Assembly (NCBI GenBank): GCA_965660945.1
Contig: CBFIBS010000006.1
Coordinates: 1 to 64,000, forward strand
From: UBA7985 sp002711265
GTDB lineage: Bacteria; Pseudomonadota; Alphaproteobacteria; UBA7985
Reading direction: 5' to 3'
Length of the DNA stretch: 64,000 bases
Shown one piece after another: positions 51,891 through 60,284 of the stretch (the first letter of the stretch is position 1; the number at the start of each line of letters is the position of its first letter). A program made the translations under genes and the position numbers. Below the pieces are notes generated by a model. It had not been told where the DNA came from. It saw nothing but the letters and a program-made list of their open reading frames with translations, and made no database searches.

Positions 51891-52481
51891 TCAGTACTTA
51901 TACAGGTCGTAGGGCGCAACCAAGCCCATGGCGCTTAACCAGTTTGCAAACCCGTTGCGCGTGCGCTCGCGCTCGGCGTCGAGGTGTTCGATCTGTCGGC
52001 TCATGTTGCGCATGTCGTAGATCTCTTCGTAGGTGACGGGCTCACCATCAGCGAGGCGCTCCTCGATCGAGTTCCGGGACTGCCGCAGGTTCTGTTCTTC
52101 GATGATCAGCTCTTCCAGCTTGGCCCGGACGGCGAAACCCCGATCGAAGCCTTCGGCCATCGACGGTGGGCAAATCCCGGGGTTCAGGCTGCGGTGCTCG
52201 CCCCAGACCCAGCCATTCTCAATGGTGCAAAACGACAGCAGACCCTGCTTGTATCCGGCGAGATAGGCATCGGCATCGGGCAGCACGCCGACCTTCATGC
52301 AGGTATCAACTAGCCCGGGCAGGCGGCTTTGATATCCCTTTGAAGCGTGTAACTCTCCTGTTGCAGCCCAATCGGCGTAGGGGCAGTGCTCGGGCTTGAT
52401 CGGCTCGCAGGCCACAATCACCACGAGGGCGGCAAGCCCGCAGAGCGGACCGAGGACAGATTTGGCAAACGTTTTGATCAC
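51891..52481 (-). CDS. DUF2799 lipoprotein
   Basis: The 196-residue protein has a lipoprotein signal with lipobox VIVAC and acylated Cys25. The mature part shows the DUF2799 pattern: DWAATGELHASKGYQSRLPG, then a conserved Cys, GVLPDADAYLAGYKQGLLSFC and NGWVWGEH. A charged helical region with Arg/Glu repeats fills residues 120-180. Function is unknown. It is downstream of an ArsR gene on the same strand with a gap of 61 bases, so the two may share a transcript. Confidence 0.8.
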   Translation of the reverse strand: MIKTFAKSVLGPLCGLAALVVIVACEPIKPEHCPYADWAATGELHASKGYQSRLPGLVDTCMKVGVLPDADAYLAGYKQGLLSFCTIENGWVWGEHRSLNPGICPPSMAEGFDRGFAVRAKLEELIIEEQNLRQSRNSIEERLADGEPVTYEEIYDMRNMSRQIEHLDAERERTRNGFANWLSAMGLVAPYDLYKY

Positions 52482-52542
52482 GCGCGCAGTCTAATGCTTT
52501 CGCCCGTGTGGCTCAACGGTCCGGTATTTCCGCTGAGGCCGA

Positions 52543-52938
52543 TCAATCAGTGGGAAACTGTTGCTGGAGCAACGGCAGGAAGTGCTCGATCCGGGCAGAG
52601 GCGATACGGTAGTAGACCGTTTTTCCGTCGCGGCGGAATTCCACAATGCCGCTTTCGCGAAGACGGGCAAGCTGCTGTGATACGGCAGGCTGCCGCATCT
52701 TAAGCTTGTCCGCGAGCTCAGACACGGTCCGCTCACCCTCGATCAACTCGTTTACGAGACTAAGACGGTTCTGGTTTGATAGCGCGCGCAGGAAGAGGGT
52801 GGCCCCCTCGATGTCGATTTCACCGGGAGCTTCATGCTGTTCCAGAACGCTGGACGCACTCTGAATTTCAAGAAAGTCCTGATCGTCCCTGAGGGCCTGA
52901 CCGGCCAGTCCGCTATCGTTGTCAGATGTTGTTGTCAT
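52543..52938 (-). CDS. ArsR family transcriptional regulator without cysteines
   Basis: The 131-residue protein has a 40-residue acidic N-terminal arm, then the ArsR winged helix: LFLRALSNQNRLSLVNELIE, TVSELADKLKMRQPAVSQQL and the wing DGKTVYYRI. It has no cysteine at all, so it cannot sense thiols, persulfides or metals through the usual Cys sites. It is divergent from the RND efflux genes and is the natural candidate to repress them. An inverted repeat TTGCT-N13-AGCAA lies in the shared gap. Confidence 0.88.
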   Translation of the reverse strand: MTTTSDNDSGLAGQALRDDQDFLEIQSASSVLEQHEAPGEIDIEGATLFLRALSNQNRLSLVNELIEGERTVSELADKLKMRQPAVSQQLARLRESGIVEFRRDGKTVYYRIASARIEHFLPLLQQQFPTD

Positions 52939-52984
52939 GTAATCTGGTGTTACTTCTCACAGCGCAATCATAGAGCATAAGGCA

Positions 52985-53007
52985 TTGCTAATATATTCCA
53001 TGAGCAA
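52985..53007. promoter_or_regulatory. Inverted repeat in the arsR/RND divergent gap
   Basis: TTGCT (52985-52989) and AGCAA (53003-53007) flank 13 AT-rich bases including ATATATT, which could be a -10 element. It is about 50 bases upstream of the arsR start and 160 bases before the membrane-fusion gene, and could be the ArsR operator. Confidence 0.35.
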
Positions 53008-53166
53008 CCTCTAAAAAACCCCTTTGTCGTTCTGGAAATCTTTTTGGAGTCAGAAATGCACAAACCAGCGGTTCAATTACGCAGCCAAGCACGCCATATA
53101 ATCCCAAGATCGGCGTCCGATTTCAGTAATATTTCCTTTTGATCAATGGGATAGAGAGAAACCACC

Positions 53167-54273
53167 ATGGCAATCCGAGGCATCCTAATCGCTCTGATCA
53201 TCCTGATGAGCGCGCTTTTGGTGATGGTGTTCCGCATAATGGGCGGTTCGGCACCTGTGGAAAACAACCCTCCGGCGGATATTGTGCTGGAAGACAGCGT
53301 ATTAGACGTTCGCACGGCGGTGTTTGAAGAGGCCACACTTGCACGGGTTATTGAGCTGGCAGGCCAGACTGCAGCCAACCGCCGTGAGACGATCGTGGCT
53401 CAATCTGGTGGCACGCTGTCAGAGATCCTTGTCGACAAGGGCGACGTTGTCGCTCTGGGTGATATCGTAGCCCTGATCAGCGCCGATGCCCGCGACGAGA
53501 ATTTGCGGCAGGCTGAGCAGGCGCTTGTCGCCGCTGAGATCGACCTCGATGCGACCCGCGCACTTGTTGAAGAGGGTTTCGTAGCCCGAAACACACTCTC
53601 TGATCTGGAAACGGCTTATGAAGCCGCACTCGCAGCCGTGGAGCAGGCCCGGGACCAGGTCAGTGACCTTGAAGTGCGCTCCACCATTGCCGGATTGGTG
53701 GAGAACCGGATCGCTCAGGTGGGCGGCTTTGTCGGCGCTGGTGACCCTGTGATTGCCGTTACCTCCATGGATCCGCTGCTGATCTCTGCCCGCGCCGGCG
53801 AGCAGCAGATCGCCGAGTTTGCCATTGGGCAGATCGCCGATGTTGAGCTTGCTACGGGCCAACAGGTTGAGGCAGTGATTAGCTATATTTCGCCCTTCGC
53901 CGATGCCGCGACCCGTACGTTTGAGATCGAAGCCGAGGCCCCTAACCCTAGCTACAGTCTGTTCGAGGGTGTCACTGCAACAGTTGAAGTCCGCATCCCG
54001 ACCCCCGGCCTGCACTACGTGCCTACGGGCCTGTTACAGCGTGCGCCAGATGGTCGCCAGGGTCTTTATTCGGTGAATGCGGACAACCAAGTCGTATTCA
54101 ATCCGACTGAAGTGATTTCAGCTGACCTGGCAGGGAGCTGGGTCAGTGGCCTCGAGGGAGACGTGACGCTGATCACCGTTGGGCAAGCTTCGGTTAAAGA
54201 CGGTCTGACCGTGAATCCTGTGACGGCTGAAGACGTTGACGAGATTTCCGCCGAAGAGCGGCTCAGCCAGTAA
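53167..54273 (+). CDS. RND efflux membrane fusion (periplasmic adaptor) protein
   Basis: The 368-residue protein begins with a single membrane anchor (ILIALIILMSALLVMVFRIM), then has the lipoyl/beta-barrel adaptor fold: the first lipoyl half VAQSGGTLSEILVDKGDVV, a short alpha-hairpin (about residues 110-170) and the second lipoyl half VRSTIAGLVENRIAQVGGFV. It connects the RND pump to an outer-membrane channel, and no TolC-like gene is nearby. AGAGAGAAA precedes the ATG. A 16-bp tandem repeat separates it from the pump gene. Confidence 0.9.
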   Translation: MAIRGILIALIILMSALLVMVFRIMGGSAPVENNPPADIVLEDSVLDVRTAVFEEATLARVIELAGQTAANRRETIVAQSGGTLSEILVDKGDVVALGDIVALISADARDENLRQAEQALVAAEIDLDATRALVEEGFVARNTLSDLETAYEAALAAVEQARDQVSDLEVRSTIAGLVENRIAQVGGFVGAGDPVIAVTSMDPLLISARAGEQQIAEFAIGQIADVELATGQQVEAVISYISPFADAATRTFEIEAEAPNPSYSLFEGVTATVEVRIPTPGLHYVPTGLLQRAPDGRQGLYSVNADNQVVFNPTEVISADLAGSWVSGLEGDVTLITVGQASVKDGLTVNPVTAEDVDEISAEERLSQ

Positions 54274-54275
54274 AC

Positions 54276-54314
54276 CCTGACGCCATTGAAACCTGACGCC
54301 ATTGAAACCTGACG
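54276..54314. repeat. 16-bp tandem repeat between the adaptor and pump genes
   Basis: CCTGACGCCATTGAAA occurs twice in perfect tandem (54276-54291 and 54292-54307), followed by a partial third copy CCTGACG (54308-54314). It begins 2 bases after the adaptor stop and ends 16 bases before the pump start codon. Copy-number change would alter the spacing between the two genes. Confidence 0.85.
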
Positions 54315-54330
54315 AAGGGCGACTACGACC

Positions 54331-55335
54331 ATGATGAACTCAATCATCGACGCCATGCTGCGGTATAACCGGACGGTACTTGTACTGCTTCTGGCGCTCA
54401 TGGGTTCGGGTGTCTACAGCTGGATCATCCTGCCAAAAGAAGCCTTCCCCAACGTGACCTTCCCGTCGATTTACGTCTCTGTCTATCAGAACGGGATCTC
54501 GCCGGAAGACGCCGAGGACGAGCTGATCAAGCCACTGGAAGGCGAGCTCTCAGGCGTGGACGGGCTCAAGACCATGACCTCGACCGCCAGCCAAGGCTAC
54601 GCCAACATCGTGCTCGAATTTGAGGCCGGTTTTGATGATGAGAAGGCCGAGGACGACATTCGCCTCGCCGTTGACCGGGCTAAGCCAAAGCTGCCGCAGG
54701 ACGCCGAAGAACCGGTCGTGACACCGATCAATCTGTCTGAGCAACCGATCATCGTCTACGGCCTGACCGGGCCGGTGCCGGAAAAGACGCTGGTGGACTT
54801 CGCAAAGGATCTGCAGCGTGAACTGGAGAATATTCCAGGGGTACTGGAAGTCGATCTGGCCGGCGACCGCGAGCGCGTGATTGAGGTGATCATCAAGCCA
54901 ACCACGCTGGAAAACTACAACCTCGACCTCAACCAGGTTGCATCAGCGATCACTAACGCCAACCTGCTGGTGGTGACGGGGACGACTGAAGCCAGCTCCG
55001 GCGCCTTCGATATCGAACTGCCCGGTGAGTTGCAGGGCGTGAAGTCGCTCGAAGACCTGCCGATCGTGGTCGATGGCAACTCGATCATTCGATTTTCCGA
55101 CATTGCCGAGGTCCGCGACACCTTCAAGGACGCTAGCAACTATGCCCGCGTGAACGGCCAGCCGTCGGTCTCCATCTCTGTTTCCAAGCGGACAGGGACC
55201 AACACGCTTGAAATTGCCGGGCGGGTGAAAGCCGTGATCGCTGCTGCGACCACCGGTACCGATTTTGAAGCTGAGGATATCAGCGAAGAGGCTGCCGCCG
55301 GGGAATGGACCGAAGGCAGCGAGGGAGCCAGCTGA
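54331..55335 (+). CDS. RND efflux permease, N-terminal part (split gene)
   Basis: The 334 residues cover the first transmembrane helix (VLVLLLALMGSGVYSWIILP) and the first periplasmic porter region of an RND pump, with the usual QNGISPEDAEDELIKPLE and NIPGVLEVDL segments. The frame ends at a TGA (55333-55335) after an acidic stretch (EDISEEAAAGEWTEGSEGAS), just where a normal pump would enter its second membrane helix. The next frame starts at the overlapping ATG (TGATG). Normal pumps are one chain of over 1000 residues, so this is either a true two-part pump or a frameshifted gene. Confidence 0.82.
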   Translation: MMNSIIDAMLRYNRTVLVLLLALMGSGVYSWIILPKEAFPNVTFPSIYVSVYQNGISPEDAEDELIKPLEGELSGVDGLKTMTSTASQGYANIVLEFEAGFDDEKAEDDIRLAVDRAKPKLPQDAEEPVVTPINLSEQPIIVYGLTGPVPEKTLVDFAKDLQRELENIPGVLEVDLAGDRERVIEVIIKPTTLENYNLDLNQVASAITNANLLVVTGTTEASSGAFDIELPGELQGVKSLEDLPIVVDGNSIIRFSDIAEVRDTFKDASNYARVNGQPSVSISVSKRTGTNTLEIAGRVKAVIAAATTGTDFEAEDISEEAAAGEWTEGSEGAS

Positions 55336-57947
55336 TGGAAAGCTTACAGGATCTCATTGTCGCAACCAGCTCCTACGATGACTCGGTCTTCGTAAAGACG
55401 CTGCTGGGCGACCTGATTAACAACGTCGCCTTTGCCGTGCTGCTGGTGATGATCATTGTCGTGGCCATCCTCGGCCTGCGCTCGGCCCTGTTGGTCGCGA
55501 TTGCGATCCCGGGCTCCTACATGCTCGGCTTTATCGCGCTGAACATGATGGGATTGAGCGCCAACATCGTGGTGCTGTTCTCGCTGATTCTGGCCTCCGG
55601 CATGCTGGTCGACGGCGCCGTAGTGGTCAGTGAATACGCCGACCGACGATTGTCGGAGGGCGCCAGTATGGTTGAAGCCTATGGTGAGGCGGCCAAGCGC
55701 ATGGCCTGGCCCATTATCGCCTCGACCTCGACTACGCTGATCGTGTTTGCGCCCATGCTCTTCTTCCCCGGCTTCGTCGGGCAGTTCATGAAGTACCTGC
55801 CGATCACGCTGCTGGTAACGCTTTCCGGCTCGTTGCTGATGGCGCTGTTCTTCGTGCCAACGCTGGGTGCCAACTTCCGCCGGTTCTTTTCGGTGGTGTT
55901 CTTTGTGTTCGCGCTGGGCGCGGCGGTGTTCTTCCTCGTCAGTGGTATCAACGGCCAGTTGCTGGCCAACGTCCCGGCGCTCGCGGACTCGCCCATGAAG
56001 CCGGTCATCGGCATTCTGGCAGGGATCGTGCTGGCGCCGACGGCGTTCGTGATCATCTTCTACGGCGTGCGCAACGTGTTCTTCATGCTCATCGGCAATC
56101 CACGCCAGACCCGTACCGCTGAAGAGGCGTCGGACCCCAATCAGGCGACGGGCCTCGCCGGGCTCTACGTGGCCGTGCTGCGGCAGCTGCTCAAGGCGCC
56201 GATCATGGTGGCGGTGCTCGGCCTGCTGATTCTGGTGTTCTCCTTCGTCTTTTACGCCTCGCGCAATATCCCGACGGAGTTCTTCCCGGCGACCGAACCC
56301 GATAGCGCCAACCTCTACATCAAGGCGCGCGGAAATCTGTCGATCGACGAGAAAGACGCGCTGGTCCGGGATGTGGAGGCCGTGATTTACGATCTGGCCA
56401 TCGCCAACCAGGAATTCTCCGCCATTTCCGTGCGCTCGCAGAGCAACGGCGCGACCAACTCCGCAATCCCGGAATCTGAGGATACCATCGGCTCGGTGCA
56501 GCTGACCTTCGTCGATTACTTCAACCGGACCCGCCCCGTGGTGGAAGTCCTGCAGGAGATCCGGGACCGGACCGACCACTTTGCCGGTGTGCAGGTGGAA
56601 ATCCTCGCGGTTGAGGGCGGACCACCGAGCGGCAAGGCTGTGCAGCTGCGTCTGCGGTCGGAGAATCCGCCGTTGCTGCTGGGCGAGCTGGCGCGGATCC
56701 GGACCATCATGGAAGACAACCCCGACCTCGTCGATATCGAGGACGGGCTGCCGCTGCCGGGCACCAAGATCTCGCTCGACCTGAAAGAGGCCGATGCCCA
56801 GCGCCTCGGCGTTACGGCGTTCCAGATTTCGCAGTACATCCAGATGACCAACGACGGCTACATCGTCGACAGCATTCGCCTGGACGGTTCGAATGATGAG
56901 ACCGATATCGTCTTCCGCTTCCCGCCCGAGTTCCGGTCGATCGATCAGCTCAGCCGGATCCGGATCAACACTCAGGGTGGCACGGTGCCGATCGGCAATC
57001 TGGTCGACTTCGAGATTGATGAGCGGACCAGCCTCATCACCCGGATCGACGAGCGCCGGGCCTACACCATGTCGGCCAACGTCGCGATAGCGGCACCAGG
57101 CGAGCCACAGAAAGCAGATTCGACGGTAATCGAGGAGCTGACGGCTGCCATCGAAGCCGCTGGCATCGACCCTGATGTGAGCTGGGAATTCGTCGGTGAT
57201 AACCAGGAGCAGCAGGAGGCCTTCAGCTTCCTCGGCTTTGCCTTCGCCGTTGCCATGGTCGGCATGTTCTCGGTGCTGATTACCCAGTTCAACAGCTTCT
57301 ATCGCGCGCTGTTGATCCTGACCGCGGTCGCCATGTCGATCCCGGGGGTGATGTTCGGCCTGATCCTGACCAGCTCCGGTTTTGGCGTCTTTACCTTCAT
57401 CGGTGTCGTGTCGCTCGCCGGGGTGGTGGTGAACAACAACATCGTGCTGGTGGATACCTTTGCGACGCTGGAGCGGGAAAACCGCCCCCGCTCGAAAGAG
57501 GAATACCAGCGGCTGGTGTTGCTGACTGGGGCACAGCGTTTGCGGCCGGTCCTGATTACTACAGTGACGACAATTCTCGGCCTGCTGCCGCTGGCGCTGG
57601 GCATTGGGGTCGACTTCCAGAACTTTGTGATCACCGGCGTTGACCTGTCGCCACTGACCACCCTGCCGCTGGTCGGTGATTTCTTCGCAATGCTGAACGC
57701 GCGTGAAGGCGTGGTTAGCCAGGTGGCAGCCTCCGCACAGTGGTGGACTGGGATGAGCCAGGCTATCGCTTTCGGGCTGGCTTTCTCGACCATGGTCTCA
57801 TTGTTCTTTACGCCGTGCATGCTGATGATTCAGGGTCGAATGGAAGTGCGCAAGGTTGCCGGTGGCGAAGGTCGCCGTCGCAAGCTGGAGCGTCTTGCTG
57901 CCAAGGCTCGGGAGAAGGGTGCTGTCGGCGGCGTGGTCACGTCCTGA
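55335..57947 (+). CDS. RND efflux permease, C-terminal part (split gene, extra membrane segments)
   Basis: From the ATG at 55335 the product has 870 residues and carries the remaining membrane helices and second porter domain. The TM4 proton-relay motif reads GMLVDGAVVV (Asp93-Gly94) where most pumps have two Asp. Two extra hydrophobic stretches (about residues 184-204 and 223-252) lie between the sixth and seventh canonical helices, and about 55 extra residues (DLSPLTTLPLVGDFFAMLNA and on) precede the last helix. TGATG links it both to the preceding part and to the LOG-family gene after it. The transported compound is unknown. Confidence 0.82.
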   Translation: MESLQDLIVATSSYDDSVFVKTLLGDLINNVAFAVLLVMIIVVAILGLRSALLVAIAIPGSYMLGFIALNMMGLSANIVVLFSLILASGMLVDGAVVVSEYADRRLSEGASMVEAYGEAAKRMAWPIIASTSTTLIVFAPMLFFPGFVGQFMKYLPITLLVTLSGSLLMALFFVPTLGANFRRFFSVVFFVFALGAAVFFLVSGINGQLLANVPALADSPMKPVIGILAGIVLAPTAFVIIFYGVRNVFFMLIGNPRQTRTAEEASDPNQATGLAGLYVAVLRQLLKAPIMVAVLGLLILVFSFVFYASRNIPTEFFPATEPDSANLYIKARGNLSIDEKDALVRDVEAVIYDLAIANQEFSAISVRSQSNGATNSAIPESEDTIGSVQLTFVDYFNRTRPVVEVLQEIRDRTDHFAGVQVEILAVEGGPPSGKAVQLRLRSENPPLLLGELARIRTIMEDNPDLVDIEDGLPLPGTKISLDLKEADAQRLGVTAFQISQYIQMTNDGYIVDSIRLDGSNDETDIVFRFPPEFRSIDQLSRIRINTQGGTVPIGNLVDFEIDERTSLITRIDERRAYTMSANVAIAAPGEPQKADSTVIEELTAAIEAAGIDPDVSWEFVGDNQEQQEAFSFLGFAFAVAMVGMFSVLITQFNSFYRALLILTAVAMSIPGVMFGLILTSSGFGVFTFIGVVSLAGVVVNNNIVLVDTFATLERENRPRSKEEYQRLVLLTGAQRLRPVLITTVTTILGLLPLALGIGVDFQNFVITGVDLSPLTTLPLVGDFFAMLNAREGVVSQVAASAQWWTGMSQAIAFGLAFSTMVSLFFTPCMLMIQGRMEVRKVAGGEGRRRKLERLAAKAREKGAVGGVVTS

Positions 57948-58552
57948 TGAGTATTGAGGCCGCCTTCGAGCGTCTGCACGCCGAACGCCCTGCGGCGGAA
58001 GAAATCGAGCGCGTCTGCGTCTACGGCGGGGCATCCGGCGGGACGTGGGCGGGCTACGAGACCGCGGCCGCGTCCCTCGGTCGTGTGATCGGCGAGGCCG
58101 GTCTGGGGCTGGTCTACGGCGGTGGTCAGACCGGGATGATGGGCGCGGTCGCCGACGGTGCCCTCGCGGCTGGCGCCCACGTCATCGGCGTCATTCCTGA
58201 GTTCCTCGACCGGGTCGAGGTCGGTCATCAGGCGGTCACGGACCTGCGCCTGGTTCCCGACATGCATACCCGCAAGCGCATGATGTTCGATCTGGCGCAG
58301 GCGATCGTTGCCATGCCCGGGGGCTTTGGCACCCTTGAGGAGATCTTCGAGGTTATTACCTGGAAGCAGCTGGGCCGGCACACCAAGCCGATTATCTTCT
58401 TTGACACCGAGCAGGGGTACTGGCAGCCGCTGATGGAGCTGGTCGATCATGTCGAAGCGCAGGGCTTCCTGCACTCGCGGCTGACCAATCTCTACACCTC
58501 CATCCGTCATCCCGAAGAGTTGCCTGCGGCGCTGGCCGCGCAACTGGGCTGA
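57947..58552 (+). CDS. LOG family protein (TIGR00730), cytokinin riboside 5'-monophosphate phosphoribohydrolase-like
   Basis: The 201-residue Rossmann-fold protein has the diagnostic motifs VYGGGQTGMMG and PGGFGTLEE (near residue 128). LOG enzymes release base from nucleotide monophosphates; in bacteria the real role is often unknown. The ATG at 57947 overlaps the stop of the RND part (TGATG), so it is co-translated with the efflux genes. A longer open frame starting at 57740 lies inside the pump gene and is not used. Confidence 0.88.
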   Translation: MSIEAAFERLHAERPAAEEIERVCVYGGASGGTWAGYETAAASLGRVIGEAGLGLVYGGGQTGMMGAVADGALAAGAHVIGVIPEFLDRVEVGHQAVTDLRLVPDMHTRKRMMFDLAQAIVAMPGGFGTLEEIFEVITWKQLGRHTKPIIFFDTEQGYWQPLMELVDHVEAQGFLHSRLTNLYTSIRHPEELPAALAAQLG

Positions 58553-58864
58553 GCACAGAGGGCGACTTCACCCGCTGAGGATCGCTGTCATCCCGCAGGC
58601 GCAGGAGCAGGCGCAGGCGCAGGAGCAGGAGTGCCGCCGACTCTGCCCGAGCCTGCCGCCTCCAACCGATCAGACCCCTGCTAGATGACCTTGCTACCGG
58701 TTTCCATTTGCGACGATCCATTGATCAGATGCGACCCAGTGCAGCCCTGAGCGGGTCTGGTCGCCACCCGGCCCCCATGCTAGCCAAGCACCGGAATTCG
58801 CCCTTGCCGGTTCGGCCCGGTCTGGCGCGACCACGAATTTGCCGCGTTGCAGGAGAGAACACCC
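58553..58864. repeat. 312-bp intergenic region with GCAGG(C/A) tandem repeat
   Basis: The gap between the LOG gene and icd contains a degenerate 6-bp tandem repeat of GCAGGC/GCAGGA at 58595-58631 (about six units). The rest shows no gene or clear terminator. The promoter of icd is presumably in its right half. Confidence 0.6.
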
Positions 58865-60082
58865 ATGTCCAAGATTAGCGTTAAGACACCCATCGTTGAG
58901 CTCGATGGCGATGAGATGACCCGCATCATCTGGTCTTTCATCAAGGACAGGCTGATCCTTCCTTACCTCGACGTGGACCTGCAGTACTACGATCTGGGCA
59001 TGGAGCGTCGCGACGAGACCGACGACCAGATTACCATCGACGCGGCCAACGCGATCAAGGAGTTCGGGGTTGGCGTCAAGTGTGCGACCATCACCCCCGA
59101 CGAGGCGCGGGTCGAAGAGTTCGGGCTGAAGAAGATGTACCGCTCGCCCAACGGTACGATCCGCAACATCCTCGGCGGCACGGTTTTCCGTCAGCCCATC
59201 ATCATGTCCAACGTGCCGCGCCTGGTCCCCGGCTGGACCCAGCCGATCGTCATCGGCCGTCACGCCTTTGGCGACCAATACCGCGCGACCGATTTCCTCG
59301 TGCCGGGCGCGGGTCATCTCAAGATGGTGTTCGAGCCGGCCGACGGCGGCGAGGCGGTCGAATACCCGGTGTTTGACTTCGAAGAAGCCGGGATCGCCAT
59401 GGGCATGTACAACCTCGATGAGTCGATCATCGGCTTTGCCCGGGCGTGCATGAACTACGGCCTCAACCTTGGCTGGCCCGTGTACCTGTCGACCAAGAAC
59501 ACGATCATGAAGAAGTACGACGGCCGGTTCAAAGACCTGTTCCAGCACGTCTTCGAGACCGAGTTCAAAGACAAGTTCGCCGAGGCGGGCATCACCTACG
59601 AGCACCGCCTGATCGACGACATGGTTGCCGCGGCGCTCAAGTGGTCCGGTGGCTTTGTCTGGGCCTGTAAGAACTACGACGGTGACGTCCAGTCGGACAC
59701 CGTGGCGCAGGGCTTCGGCTCATTGGGTCTGATGACTTCGGTGCTCATGACCCCCGACGGCAAGACCGTCGAAGCCGAGGCCGCACACGGCACCGTTACC
59801 CGTCACTACCGTCTGCACCAGCAGGGTAAAGAGACCTCGACCAACCCGATTGCATCGATCTACGCCTGGACCCGTGGCCTGTTCTACCGCGGTCAGTTCG
59901 ACGACACGCCGGAGGTGGTGAACTTCGCCCAGGCGCTGGAGTCGGTGTGCGTGAGCACGGTGGAGCAGGGCTTCATGACCAAGGATCTGGCGCTGCTGGT
60001 ATCCCCTGATCAGAACTGGCTGACCACCTCGCAGTTCCTCGACAAGCTCGACGAGGAGCTCAAGCGGGTCATGGGGCTTTAA
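58865..60082 (+). CDS. icd: NADP-dependent isocitrate dehydrogenase (eukaryotic-type)
   Basis: The TCA-cycle enzyme oxidises isocitrate to 2-oxoglutarate with NADP. The 405-residue protein is of the type II (eukaryote-like) group common in alphaproteobacteria: it starts VKTPIVELDGDEMTRIIW and has the substrate loop SPNGTIRNILGGTVFRQP and the cofactor segment EAAHGTVTRHYRLHQ. The ATG at 58865 has AGGAGA 8 bases upstream, so I prefer it to the frame start at 58847. The gene is alone with a stem-loop after it. Confidence 0.96.
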   Translation: MSKISVKTPIVELDGDEMTRIIWSFIKDRLILPYLDVDLQYYDLGMERRDETDDQITIDAANAIKEFGVGVKCATITPDEARVEEFGLKKMYRSPNGTIRNILGGTVFRQPIIMSNVPRLVPGWTQPIVIGRHAFGDQYRATDFLVPGAGHLKMVFEPADGGEAVEYPVFDFEEAGIAMGMYNLDESIIGFARACMNYGLNLGWPVYLSTKNTIMKKYDGRFKDLFQHVFETEFKDKFAEAGITYEHRLIDDMVAAALKWSGGFVWACKNYDGDVQSDTVAQGFGSLGLMTSVLMTPDGKTVEAEAAHGTVTRHYRLHQQGKETSTNPIASIYAWTRGLFYRGQFDDTPEVVNFAQALESVCVSTVEQGFMTKDLALLVSPDQNWLTTSQFLDKLDEELKRVMGL

Positions 60083-60199
60083 AGAAAAGGCACGGGAGGC
60101 GGGCGATACCGACGTCGACACCTGTGCCGGACCCTGCGTCGATGCGGGACCGATCGTCACTTCTCGATTCCACTGAATGCGGCCTCCGGGCTGGTGCTG

Positions 60200-60221
60200 T
60201 GCCAGCCAGCCGAGGCTGGCA
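60200..60221 (+). terminator. Stem-loop downstream of icd
   Basis: TGCCAGCC (60200-60207) and GGCTGGCA (60214-60221) form an 8-bp perfect stem with a 6-base loop, about 118 bases past the icd stop. There is no T-run, so its role as terminator is weakly supported. Confidence 0.4.
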
Positions 60222-60284
60222 GTACAGGTTCACCAACCGACTTCATTCACTGACTTTACCAACTGACTGGGAAAGACGCGCGCC

